Of a stretch of DNA of 45,617 bases, positions 13,501-27,083 are shown piece after piece. Each line of letters opens with the position of its first letter. Position 1 is the stretch's first letter. Under the pieces are notes generated by a model. The model did no database searches and was not told where the DNA came from. It saw only the letters and a list, made by a program, of their open reading frames with translations. The translations under genes and the position numbers were made by a program. The stretch comes from Elysia marginata (taxonomy: Eukaryota > Mollusca > Gastropoda > Plakobranchidae): contig BMAT01003131.1 in NCBI GenBank assembly GCA_019649035.1, forward strand, positions 174,197 through 219,813. Direction: 5' to 3'.

Positions 13501-16500
13501 TCTGAACTTGGCTTTTTTTATTGTGAGAAGTTTCAAAGTTTTAAAAATGATAAATGGAATTACATTTTTGTTTTACATTTCTTTTGAAAAGAGGAAGAAA
13601 CATTGATCATACATTATATGTGTTCGTTAAAAGCCTATATTACAACTAAAAATAATATGTTTATCAAATTGTTTTATAATAAAGATAAACTGTAAGATGT
13701 TAGAAGCCAGATTCAAGACCATTGCAGATTTGGATGTATTAAAATTTTCTCACGAACAGTGTAAATGAATCAGATTTTGCTTTTTCCACATAACAAGGCA
13801 TCCATACTTTGAGCAATGCATTTTTCTAAGCTTTCAAACATTAAACAGTGTATGAAATGCTCAATACCATGTAGAAAAATGTAAGCACATCTTTTGATTT
13901 AAAATATAGAGAAAAAAAAGGATAACTCTACTTTTAAAAAGTTTTTTTCTCAAAAATAAATTTTTTTGACATCCATTTCACTAGCACTGTTTATGAGACA
14001 ATTAGTTTTATTGGGGTAGAATGCTAGAAGGGTGCAAGCAAACTGCGCTTAGCAAGCATGAAACTTTTTATCTTTGAAGTAGATGTGTTGCTATTATATT
14101 ACAAAGGCTTATAGCAGTTTCAAAAGAAAGAAGAACTTCCTTCTACATACAAAGGTGCATTATGAGATGCCTCACATCCAGGGAGAATGAGTTAGAAGTT
14201 AAAAATTCCTTTTATAAGAGAACTTCATTTTAAGACCTATTTTTTCTTCTTTTTCTATATATTTTAAATCAACAAAGTTTTAGTTTCTTGTAGCAACATT
14301 TTAATAATGTTATGAAATTTTCAATGTTTGGAAGCTTAAGTTAAAACTATGTCTGGTTCACAACAGAAACGCCTTTGAAGGTGAAATTTGTCACATCTGA
14401 TTCATTAACCTTGGACGCAAGACGAATACTGTTAAGAAAAAACTGCTAAATCCTTAACAGTGCCAATTTTTGTATCAATACACAAAAAAGTCTTACTCTT
14501 GAGAATTTTTTCTAACACTAAAAAATTATGTTTTGTCTAACTTTCCTCAAAGTCAAACAATGGTGTCTTGGGATCATGGGAGAAAGAGTTAAATACTTAT
14601 CTGATAACGTACTTGTTTGGTCTCATAATAATTTGACAAAACTTTGTCTTTCTTTATAATTTTGAGATTTAACCCTTTGAGCCCTAAGCCCCCAAGGCTC
14701 ACTTTTCCCCTCATCTGTTCTAATTCATGCAAAAGAAAGTGAAAAGCCCGTTTAAAAAGTCAGGAAAGCTACTTTGAATTATTTTTAAACCTTTAATTTG
14801 AGTTGTAATGACAACGGAATCCAAGACCATTGAACCAATCTTATGGTGTATATGAAAATACGGTCTATCTAAAAATAGAGCCAGACCGATATGCCAGTCT
14901 TACAGGCTTTAAAGATTAAGTATTACGGAAGCACTGATTAAAAACTGCCTTAGCAACCCTCCATATGTTCACAAACAGAGACCACAGGCAACGCCTGAGT
15001 TGATCATCATGAAGGGGTTAAACAACTTAAGATATATAAGTTAAACAGACTGTAGGGTGACAAAACTTACCAATAGGACAGACACAGGTGAAGGTGTTGA
15101 CCCCATCTTTACAGACCTCGTAAGGTTGGCAAGCGCCTGGTCCAGCTATAGCACAGTCGTCAATGTTGATCTCACAGGCGGTACCGTTAAATCCAACAGG
15201 ACAGGCACAATCAAAGTCATGGACACGAGGTTCACTGTCATCAAAGGTAGGATTGATTACAAAATTAGGTCAATTAAAAAAAATGTTCTAGTTTTGTTTT
15301 GTGTTTTTGTTTATTAGTTCATGACAGTATGATTCAGATTGTTTATGGGACTGATTATTAAAATTATACATATAAATTCATTCAATTTAAGGTTAAAAGA
15401 GAAATCTATAAATATAAAACATTTTCATATGCTCTTAATGCAAGGTTTTTATATATAAAGGCCAACATGTTTAGATAGCAGAGATAACAATGTTGTGGTC
15501 GAAAAATCTTTTTGTAAGGCAAATAATCTTCTTGATTAGGGCCTTAACACCGTCTAAACTTTTTCCTATAAGAGTTTAATCGTTTACAAGCTATATGATG
15601 AGAATATCATTTTCATTTTCAAAGCACCATCAGTTAAAAATAGATCTTCATGTTTATTTCACAAGGACCCACCTTGAACAGTTCCCTCCATTTTTGCACG
15701 GGCTGAATGCGCACGCGTCATACACCTCGGTACAGTTCTTGCCCATCCAGTCGGGGTGACACTTGCACGTGTACTTGTTAACACCGTCCAGACACGTCCC
15801 GTTGTTCTGACATGGATCAGGGTCACAGTCGTTGATATTGGTTTCACATGTAAGGCCTGGGAAAGGTTTGTTTGATGAAATGGTTAATTTATAAACTGCC
15901 ATGGTAAATAGGGCTGTTTCATGAACTTAATAAAAGTTCTTTAAGAGTAGTTCCCTTTGGACAATAATGAGTTTAAAGGCTTAAATTCAGCACTAGGGTT
16001 ATTCAAATAGACTACCAGTACCTTGCCTACAGAGGAGTTTGCTGGTGAGCCCACCTTTTGAATTTTACACACAAGAGAGGTTAGTCCTGAAACAGCCCTC
16101 TTGTATACTGAGACAAAGAGCATAGTACTGATAAGATACCGCACAGCTAAACCTGATCTATAGCAAAGTTTAAGAGTTTTCATTTTAGCTTGTGCAGGAA
16201 AAAAAAAGAAAGGTATAATCCAATTCAAAAGAGTAACAAAGCACTTAGCTTTAAAATTAAAAGTTTAGTCTCTCTCTCTCATCTGCTGTCAGCTTTGAGC
16301 CTGTCATAATGTGGCCTATTTTTTCCAAATTCAACTCGTCAGTTGACCAAGTATTGAAGATGTAGTAATTTACAGGCTGAATAAGCCTAAACTAACCTGT
16401 ATAGCCAATTGGACAGTCACAGTAGAACTCGTTCAATCTGTTCTCACATTTACCAGTCTGGCATGGGTTCGGGTTACACTCATCTATGTCCTTCTCACAT

Positions 16501-19500
16501 CGGTCCCCTGTCCAGCCAGGCACGCACTCACATTTGTAACCGTTGACCTGGAGAAGGAAGGGGTGATTTGATTGGTTGATTCAGTGAAATCATCAAACTT
16601 ATGGCCCAAAATCAAAAGTAGCTTGGGTGAGTTCAGCATAAGTTGTAATTCAAATAAACTGACTTTGAAGCTTTATCAAAATACAGGGAAACTCCTGAAA
16701 AAAGCCTGGGAAATTGTTAGATTCAAATAGCTCTTATATGAGAAGTTAAATAACACCATGATAGAAACAGATACCTTCAAATTTGAAATCACATATAAAG
16801 GGATGTAGTATTTATATAGCGGGTTTTACTGTAGGCTACAGCAAGGGAAAAACAATTTTCTTGTTTTTGTGTATTCAGAGATTATTCAGGTAGAGAGCAA
16901 ATAAAAAGCCTCACATCCTGAACTATTTTTTGTTAGTTTTGTTTTGTAAAGAGTTCGCTCTCCCATAAGAGTCTGAATAACTTGTACTTTATAAACTAAG
17001 GTTGCTTCACAAATGAAAATTTAATTACAAAGACATGAAAAAAGGGGGTGAGGAGGACACACTGCCTCCCAGAACAGTTACCTAATCAATCTGGTCATTT
17101 CAGGAGAGGAATCTGCACAGAAATAATCTTTGTTTTGTTATGCCAGCAAAGACACTAGGTAATGTTACTGCACTAGCCAAAGGGTACATGTCATTTTTTA
17201 TTGTTTTGAATGTTTTTTAATATTCAAACTTTAGGCCTAAATGATGTAACTCATGTACTGAAGTATGTTTTTACCATTTTTTGCATCTCTATGATATGCT
17301 CTCTTATTTCCTGTTTATTTTGTGCAATAATATCCACTTTTATATTTTAGTCAAGGTTCAACTACTTTTTCAAAATACAAACAAATAAAAGAACTAAAAA
17401 TAAAAACATCCACATTTAAAAAACTTATAAGAAGTGTGTGGGTATCGAAATTTTCAATAGTCAACCAAATAGACATACAGTTGAATCTAGTACCCTTAAC
17501 GGCCATGATTTTGTGAAAAATGTCAGCTTTAATAGACTTTTTATTTCATAAAAATATGACTAACCATAGAAACTACATCAGAAAAAAAAAGTTACCAGCC
17601 TACGGACAGCACTATTGTTTTTTGAGAAATTCAATAAGACATGCAGTAGACCTGTGTCACTGAGGAATATCAAATATGTGTAAGGCAAATTGATCGACTT
17701 CGTCAGCATTTTACCATATCTGTGCAGTTAGCTCCGTTGCGACAATCGTGATTGTCACATTCATTGATGTCCTGTTCACACCTGAGCCCACTGTATCCTG
17801 GCAGACATTCACAACTGTACGTGTTGTTCCCATCTCGACACCTGCAGTTGATGGAGTACATATTAAATAATATTGTATTTTGTGTAGTAAGATGGTGGAT
17901 GCTCCAGATGGTTTCAAATAGAGCTACTATATCCGATGGATCAGAGAGACTCTACATGTGTCACATTAATCCATTGCTCAAACAAACTACTCTAAGCTTC
18001 TGCAATCTTGATATAAAATATTGATAATGCCATGAAATAATCAACATTTGGAGGATTAGAAAATTGTTTTGCCGAAATGCCTTGTAAATGTTAAAATTGT
18101 GACAACCAAATCTCTTGACTGAATCCAAGCCGTATTTTCAATGAACTAATACACTCTCCTTTTCTCTCTCAGCAGAACCATAACAGGCCCCACAAAAATG
18201 TAAGTAAATATAAAATAGGATTCTTGTTATCATTAAGAAACACATTAGCTTTATTCTTTAACTTGCTTGCTTCATCATTTCTCATTTTGTATATGACTGG
18301 CGATCTTATCTTTATGCATCGCTTTGCATTGGTTTTATCTAACAACTGTATGTCTCAATATGTCTCATCTCTCGAAGGAATGAGTCAGATATCGGAACTT
18401 TGTTTTTTTGGGGGGTTTTTTTTTCCGGGGGAGGGGGGGGGAAGGGGGGCAGTTTGGGTCTATTTTTCCTCTTTCCCTCTTTAATTTAAACAAACAAACG
18501 CTGTGATAATTTCATTAGTTCTTAAAATAGTGATAATTTTATTACTTTTTTTTTACATTTGAAAGCTTAGAAGAATGTCTTCTTCAAAACAGATATGCCT
18601 TTGCATGTGAAAATTATGACACATGACTCATTCCTTCTGGGTGTCAGTCATTTATACCTGAAGGGATTTATGTTGCGTTATGACAACAAGGTTCTATGTG
18701 TCAATACCTTTTTTAAGAAAAACTTACGCAGCATTCCACTGACAAGGATTAGAAAGTACAAATGCTAGACACTAGGTTTTAGAAGAATAACTGTATTCAA
18801 TCTATCCATGCGACCAGTTTCACATAACTTACGTCGCATTATTTCGACATGGATCCGGCTGGCAGTCGTCTATGTTGGTCTCGCAGTCTTGCCCAGTGAA
18901 GCCAGGAACGCAGGAGCAGACATAGCCACCAACATTATTTGCACAGCTGGCTCCATTCTGACACCTGCCGTGGGGTGGGGGATTACATTCATTTATGTCT
19001 TTGCAGCCAGTTGTACTGGGGTTACCTGGAAGTCAAGACAGAAAGAAGGGCAGCAGTTAGTATAAAGCTGAGAATGAAAAAAAATAAGTTTTTTTTTTAT
19101 CTTTCATTGTACCCACTATCTTCACGAATACAGATTAGCTGGATGGTAAGTTGGTTTATCTAATTAATTTGACACTTAAGAACAGTAAAAAGTCTAACCA
19201 ATTTGCATCAAACTGAAGACAAATCTTTTCTTTTCTTTAATATCCCACATGCATGTATTTGTATAATATTTTAACTTTAGGCCTGGCTAAACATTTTTTT
19301 TCAATATACTTGTTTTTACTTATGTTAAGTAGTATTGACTGAAAAATTTGTATAGCATTAATTTGGTTTGGAAAATTTCTCTAACAAAACTATTTTAAAT
19401 ACAAATATCTCCCTTTCCTTTCGTTGTAAAAAACCTTTACTTGCTACCTCAGCCTAGTTAGATTTCAGAGACATTATAAACCTCAACAAAACAATGATAT

Positions 19501-22094
19501 TTTTTACAATTTTTTTTTCTAAATGATTATTTACTCCTGAACAGATGGTCTGTAGAGATCACAATAGTCCATGATAAAAAAATTATAAGCAATCAATTTT
19601 TCATCGCCTTTTCAGTACTATGAGCAGTGGCAACCACGCTATAAGAGTGGGCAGATTTTCATTAATTTTCTGCACTCATCCAGAACTAAATGGAAAGCTA
19701 GGCATTTGTAGACTTAGCAAAAGCAAAGACAGCAACAAAGGTGACTAAAACAAATGAGTTGAAAAACGGAATTAATTTCTTGAATAAAGACCAATTAAAG
19801 TTAACTGTTTTCTACATGCTTTAAATCAACTCAACTTTTAACATGAATTTTTTTTTAACGTTTGGAGGCTTTGAAATACATCTTGTTTAAAACAGATATG
19901 CCTTTCAAGATCAAAATTGCAACATCCGACTGTGGACCCAAGACATAACTATGGGTTTTCTCACATCCTAACTTTTCTAAACCATCAACCAAGATAGATC
20001 AGCATATTTCGATGTAGCAGTATTTTGGGGGGGTTTTTTGGGGGGTGACTGAGCTTGCTTAGTCAAGTGCCCCTAGACAAATACACTATGAAATTATTTG
20101 CTGGGATACTTCGCCCGTACATTACAAACCACAAAGTCACCATGACAGGGACTTACCAGTAAAACCCTCATCACACTCGCAGGTGTATGTATTGACACCA
20201 TCCTTGCAGCTCGAGTTCTGGTAAGGGCAGGAGTTTGCCATACAGTCATCAATGTTGACATCACAAGTAGGACCAGAGTAGCCCTCTATGCAGTGGCATG
20301 TGAACTCGTTAACGCCATCAGAACAGTTGGCACCGTTCTTGCAAGGTTGCGATAGACACTCGTTCACTTGCTGGTCGTGGAAAGAAAGATTTAGGCAAAT
20401 AACAAAAGATTTCCTAGATAATTTTAAATATTTTGAGATAAAAATATCATTTCTTCTGATTAACTATTTTGCTATAATTTTATAAATTGCTTTTACAGCT
20501 TTTAGATTTCTCGATAAACATTATAAATCTGACACAATGAGCATCTGACAATCAAATTGAAACATCTGTATGAATCACCTCAGCCAACATGCATGCATTT
20601 TATGGACATTTTCTTAATACTATCCTAAATCTATGGGACTGGTTTTAAATTTTCCGCATTTTTTATATTATTAAAAAATTTCCTGTATTTAAACAATGAA
20701 CATGAGCAAAAAAGAAAAGAAACATTGAACTTGTGTGGTGTGTTTTTTTTTTCAAAGTCAAAGTCATTAGAACGACAACTTAAGTCCTCTAAAGATAATA
20801 AGTCTTGCAGTCAGTGCAAACGCATCAGAGGTAAAAAAAAAAAAATTTTAATTTCAGACACCACTTTCTAAACACACATAAATTATGCTCTTATTCTCAA
20901 TATTTTTAATTTAAATGAACTCCTATCCCAACTCACTAAAGTTTAATAAGTCATGCAGTTTTCAACATTTGAAAGCTCGGAAAAATGCCTCATTCAAACT
21001 GATAATGCTATAGAATGTGAAATTTGCAACATCCTATGAGTAAACACTAGTTGTGAGAAATATTAATGATAGAACGTCCATGTCTGTAAGAACTAGCCAC
21101 ATACTATATATATATATATATATAACAGATTACAACATTATGAAGACATACCACACAGGGGCTGCCGTCATAGCCAGGCGGACAGTCACAAGTGAACCCC
21201 CCTGGCTGGTTATAGCACTGTACGTCACCGCAAGGGTTGGGCACTAACTTGCATTCATTGATATCCTGGCTACAGTTGGTTCCATTGTAGCCTGCAGAAG
21301 GTGCAAGTAAGGAAAGTCATTGGGAACAGAAACTCATACAAACATAAACATTTATTATGACAATGCCAACTAAACTAAATAAAAAAGTTTTTTCCAAGCC
21401 GTATATTCTAAGTTAATTCTTGCAATAGAAATCTGAGATTTAAATGAAAGAAATATAACATTATTTGGAGTGACTTGTCAAAGACCTTTACACTAGAAAT
21501 CAGCACTTTTAATACTATTTAAGAAAAAAAAATATGAAAAGGGTGAAAGAGAACATAGAGTTCAATACCATCTATGTTAAATTGTTACCAAAGTTGCATG
21601 TATTGCGGGGAAAGGGTATATGTACATACGAGAGGATGTTTTGTAAAATTATCAACAAAATTTGGAGTGTTTGGTCATAGCTCATTAAGCACAGAAACAC
21701 AACAACCATGTGAAAACATGCAATGCAACAAGATACATTTGTTTAATTTTTTAAGTCAAAATACTGAAATAACTCAGAAAAACATCAGCCTCTTATAGGA
21801 AATAAACTCGATGTTAGTTAATCATTGACAAAATAATTCTTATTTTGACCAAAAAATAATTTGTTCTTAATTTCAAAAGATAAAACAGTTGCTGTACATC
21901 ACGGCATTTTACAAGCAAACTGATAGCACAAGAATATTAAAAGCTGTGTTTTCAACATTCTAGACAGTAAAAACATAATTCCATAGCTATGCATGTATAC
22001 CTAGTGTATGTAAAGACAAATGATAACAATACTTCTTGTACATAACTTGAAATTAATTATTATTCAAACTATTACATTATTGTTATTATAAGTG

Positions 22095-22140
<46 letters not shown>

Positions 22141-25100
22141 CATCATCATTATTAATTATACCCAGTATTTCTGAGACTGAAAAAAATACCACCTTAAACT
22201 TGTAAAATGAAGCAAAAGAAACAAATTGTGAAAAGCAACGTACAACAATGGAAAAATGATAACTTTTCCATGTGAAATAAAAGAAATATAATACCGGTAC
22301 ACCGAACAGTTTCAAAGAAAGCATGGTGGGCCACAGGCCTATGCATTAATTCATTCTAAGGGCATCTTCAAGGGGAATTAAGAGGGAGGAAAGGCAAATG
22401 GTTGTTGATGTCTGACAAACCTAGTAAAAACCGAAATCGAATAAAAAAGGGATTTGGGGGCAGTTAAGAAAAGTTTGGTTGTATCATTCCAATCATAAGA
22501 GACTAATTTTTCTTAAGTAATTTTTAAAGTAAGCTAATAAAGTTGGCCTGTGATATTATCAACACTGAGGTCTCATAAATTTGCTTAATTTTTACGGCTA
22601 TTTACTCAAATTTATCAGTTATATAAAGCACTCATTATGCTCATTATTTGCACTTCTAATGTAAAAAAAACTTGAATGGACTCATGCCAAAAAAGTTCCA
22701 AGCATTTCACTAAATGTTAACATGTACTGGTAAAGTTCCAAGCTGGCCCTAAATGTTTACATGTACAGTTAAAATTACAAGGTTAACGTTAAGTGTTTAC
22801 CTGTACTATTATAATTACAAGTTTGTCTCTAAATGTTTACATGTAGTGTAAAAATTACAAGCTGTCTATATAATTTTACTATTTTGAACATTGACACGGA
22901 CTCGTGCCAATAAAGTTCCAAGCATTTTTTAAAATTTAATAATAACTTTTGCTATCAAAGTTTAAAGTTTTTGACTAACAGTTTACCCCTGCTCTTAGTG
23001 CCGTTGCTACCATGAGAGTCAAGACGTACTTATGCTGCTTATACTGGTAACTGCTTGAGACTAAAAGATTATCTGGCAGTTAACAAGGTAAAAGGTTTAC
23101 TAAAGTTTATCTGTGCTTTAAAAAACAAAACTCGTATGCGATAAAATGTTTATCTGTTTTGTAAATAGTGTTACCAACTTGAGACTAAATGTTTACACTA
23201 AGCTGCGAATAAAGTTACAGGCTTGAGGCTTGAATTTTTTTTTTCGATTCTGTTAGTACAGTTAGAGAGTTTGAGATTAATTGTTTATACAGTCATGTTG
23301 TTAATATAGTTACTCAGTGGTAACAAAAAGTTTATTTGTGTTGTTAAAGTTAAAAGTTTGTGACATAAGGTTTATATTTTACCACTACTACAGTTAATAG
23401 TTTGAGATGAAATATTTAGTAGTCGTACTACATTTTAAGTTTATTTACCTGAGACAGAAAGTTTACAGTTGTCGTTAAAGTTACAGAGTTGCAACTACAG
23501 GTTTACCTGTGCTATTCATAAGTTTACTTGCTTAAGACCAAAAGTTTACCTGTACTGATTGACTACGTGGTTCTAGACCAAAAGTTTACCTGTACTGATT
23601 TACTACGTGGCTCTAGACTGAAAGTTTACCTGTACTGATTTACTACGTGATTTGAGACTGAAAGTTTACCTGTACTGATTGACTACGTGGTTTGAGACTG
23701 AAAGTTTACCTGTGCCGGTACAGTCGCAGGTGTAGGTGTTGAGGCCACTGGTGCACGTGCCATGAACACAGGGCTGAGTACCACACAGGTCTATCATGGT
23801 CTCACAGATCACACCTGTATAGCCTGCGCTCGTCAACATAGGGACAGGGAGGGGTAGGTGGAGGTTTCAGTGGTAGGAGGAGGGTGGATACATGAGGGTC
23901 GTGATAAATATAGAAACCTTACTACAGTGGAAACTCTCGGACCACACCGATGATAAAGCTTTGGTTTTGAGACCGTCTCATAATAAAGCTATAGGAGTAC
24001 ATCTAGTTAACCGCTGAATAAAGGCCCAGTCTCAAAAGACAAACTTTTACTTTCGGTTTTTCTGCGCCCCCACCCTATCTCCTCACCAAAAACAGTACAT
24101 CATGTTATGTATATGACATCTACCATCTAAGCTGAAACCTTCGATAAAGACCTTGTCTATTGTCGGTAAAAAAGAGCGGTCTTGTAATTATGAGGAGACG
24201 GTATTAACTCAGGGGTCCCACTATGATTGTTGGCGAATGACATATCTGAATATAGCTTTAGGATTCAGACCGTCTCATTATAAAGCTATAGCAGTTAATT
24301 CCTCTGGATGATGTCACTCTCAAAAATGATAAACCCTTACTTACGGTTTTCCTGAAAATTTTTAACCCCCTAAAAGTACATCATGATATGTACCTATTAC
24401 CTACAGCGGAAACTTTCGATAAAGACCTTCTTGTAAATTGTCGGTAAAAAAGAGGGGTCTTGTACGAGTTTGTAATTATGAGGAGACGGTATTAATTCAA
24501 GGGTCCCACTCTCGTTGGCGAATGATATGTCTGAATGTTCTGCCGGGGACAGGCAACGTGCAGTATCTGCAGTGAAAACCATATATATGGGAGATACTGC
24601 ACTTTGATTATCCCTGGAAATGTCATGTACCATTGAGCGGGCGTGAGCGTCTAGTGAAGGCCAGGAGTGAAAACAACAGAGGATGACAGAAAGATAAATA
24701 AAGATATGGAGGGGAGAGTGAAAAAGGATGAAGTTGAAGTAACGAGAGTTAGAGATAGAAAGAGGGGAGGGGGGGTGTACGGCCTGGGAAAGTGCAACAC
24801 TTTCGAGACTCGTGCCAGTAAGAGAAAAAGTTCGGAAAGATTCAAACGGGGCTCCTGGGCTCTTCAAATCAGTCCCTTATTTCCCTTCATACATTAATTT
24901 AAAACGTAAGTTTTCGGGGGGAAAAAAGTGATCTGAACTAGAGTCCTAAAATATTAAACACATCGTTGAATTGGAAGATCATCATAAATATCAAAGTTAT
25001 AGTTTTAAAAAGGAGGTGAAGTGAGCATGAAGTTCATAAAGGTGATTTACAGGAATAAGGGCTGGGTTGTGACCTGGTCATGATTTGGTTGTAGCATTAG

Positions 25101-26804
25101 ACACAGACATAAGCATGTGATGATATCAAGATGTTAGAGTGTAATTAACAGCATGAAATGTAACAAATTTAAATTAATCTATTGTTCCAACCAGAGACAA
25201 CACCTACATGAGAAGACAACGATGAAAAGAACAAGAGCCATGAAATACAACACCTACACCAAAACGTGAACATATTGACCTCATACGATTCTGCATTATG
25301 CAAGTTAGCAAGAACTGGTATTATCCGTTTATCGTAATAATCATTTCAATGTACTAAATTTGTTCTATTGTTTGTTTATTATGAAAATAGAAGTAGAGTT
25401 TTCCTTCTTTTTCTTATTTGTTTGCCTGCAACTATACATAAATTATAACGTTCGTAAACAATTTTATGCTTAAAACCATCAAAGTTTGAAAAAGAAAGGT
25501 TTCGAAATATCATAATACTTATAGACAATGCAAAAGAAACTTGAGGGAATACTTCATCAGTACAAAGTACACCAAGATTTTGTAATAAGACCGTCAAAAC
25601 GATTTACACTTACAGGTGACAAACAACAACCTTGAAATCACCTGGACATACGAGAGAAGTCCAGCTGAAGAATACCAATACGGTACTAATGTTAAAACAC
25701 AGACAGAGAGCAAGTACACAATCTACTCACCTTGAGGACAGGTACACTTGAACCTGCGCCCACCTGCGTTCTGTGGCAGGTCCTGGCACGTGCCCTGGTT
25801 CTGACACGGCTCGATGGCGCAACCGTACAGACCTGGCGCGCACACACACAGGAAGGAGGGAATGACGAGAGAGGGAGAGAGAAATTGAGAGCCGTTTATT
25901 ATAACAAATGATAATTATTCATTATGGGCATTTTCGTCATCATCATTATCACCACTACCACAACCATCATCATTCACAACAACAAGTATCATTAGACCAA
26001 TAGTACCTATCAGTAACTACAATATCAACAAATGGTTGAAATATTATAAAGGTGTGAAATTAGCAGTGGAGAAAAGTCGGCTTTTTAGTAGTGGAGAGAA
26101 CACTTTCGGAACACGGCGGTGAACGGTCAGTCCTTGCCGGACTGGGGAATGTGGGAAGTGCCTCCCTCGTAAACTCTTTGAGTTGAGGGTTCATAGAAGA
26201 AAAGACTAACGTAACTAAAAAAATTCTTTACCTACCAAGATCAACAGAAATGTGGTAAATATGATAATAACGTTGGATCCAAACATGTTAGGAAAGGCAC
26301 AGGGGGAAAAAAAGAAGAAAAAAAGTAGTGGAGAAAAATAGGCTTTTGAGCAGTGGCTGCCTCCACTATTTCTTCTGATCTCTAGATCACAATATCAACA
26401 GCAGCATTAGAAACCATAAATGCAACAACAACAGTATGGATTGCTCACTTGCAAGATCATTCTCGCAGTTGGTGCCGTTGAAGTTTGGTGGACAGATGCA
26501 CTTGTAGGAATTGGGCCCGTCTTCACATCTCCCGTTCACACAGGGTTTTTTGTAGCAGTTGTCAAAGTCGTTGTCACCTGGACGAATAAAGGAAGAAATC
26601 AAAGATCGAAAAAATCAATGTGAGGGTATGAGAGCCTAAGCTTTTTTAATGTGACAAACGATGGTTGGTTTGTAAAAAGGGGTGGTCAGAAGGTTGAAGG
26701 GTAAAGAGTTGATAGGGATATCAAGTAGGCTAGTTCATCGTCACTAACAAGATATAGGAAGAACAGGTGATGATGATTATAAGGACGACGATTGTGGTGA
26801 TAAC

Positions 26805-26845
<41 letters not shown>

Positions 26846-26997
26846 GGAGGACGACGATTGTGATGATGATGATGATGATGATGATGATAACGATGATGAT
26901 GTTTATGATGATGATAATGAAGATGATGATCATGATAATGATGATGATGGTGATGGCAATCATGATTATAAAAACGACGATGATGATGAAGATGGTA

Positions 26998-27083
<86 letters not shown>

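Larger units (their letters stand above)
13463..15070 (-). other. crb intron 11
   Basis: 1.6 kb holding two TIR-family copies in opposite orientations. The rest is AT-rich; a repeat-like TTAACCCTTTGAGCCC motif occurs near 14670. Confidence 0.8.
17842..18832 (-). other. crb intron 7
   Basis: About 1 kb dominated by two TIR-family copies, the second with a long G-run block inside. Confidence 0.85.
21292..23709 (-). other. crb intron 4
   Basis: 2.4 kb. The exon 4 end is a minisatellite of about 1 kb (22676-23710); a TTA microsatellite lies near 22092. The remainder is AT-rich. Confidence 0.85.
23824..25730 (-). other. crb intron 3
   Basis: 1.9 kb. Tandem repeat of about 290 bp at 23925-24538, then palindromic element copy 2. 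24620-25730 is AT-rich with no gene seen. Confidence 0.85.

Noticed and set aside
7205..20140. Shared phrase GCTGGGATACTT..CGTACA at 7210 and near 20100
   Set aside because: Only about 18 matching bases with no extended similarity; may be chance.
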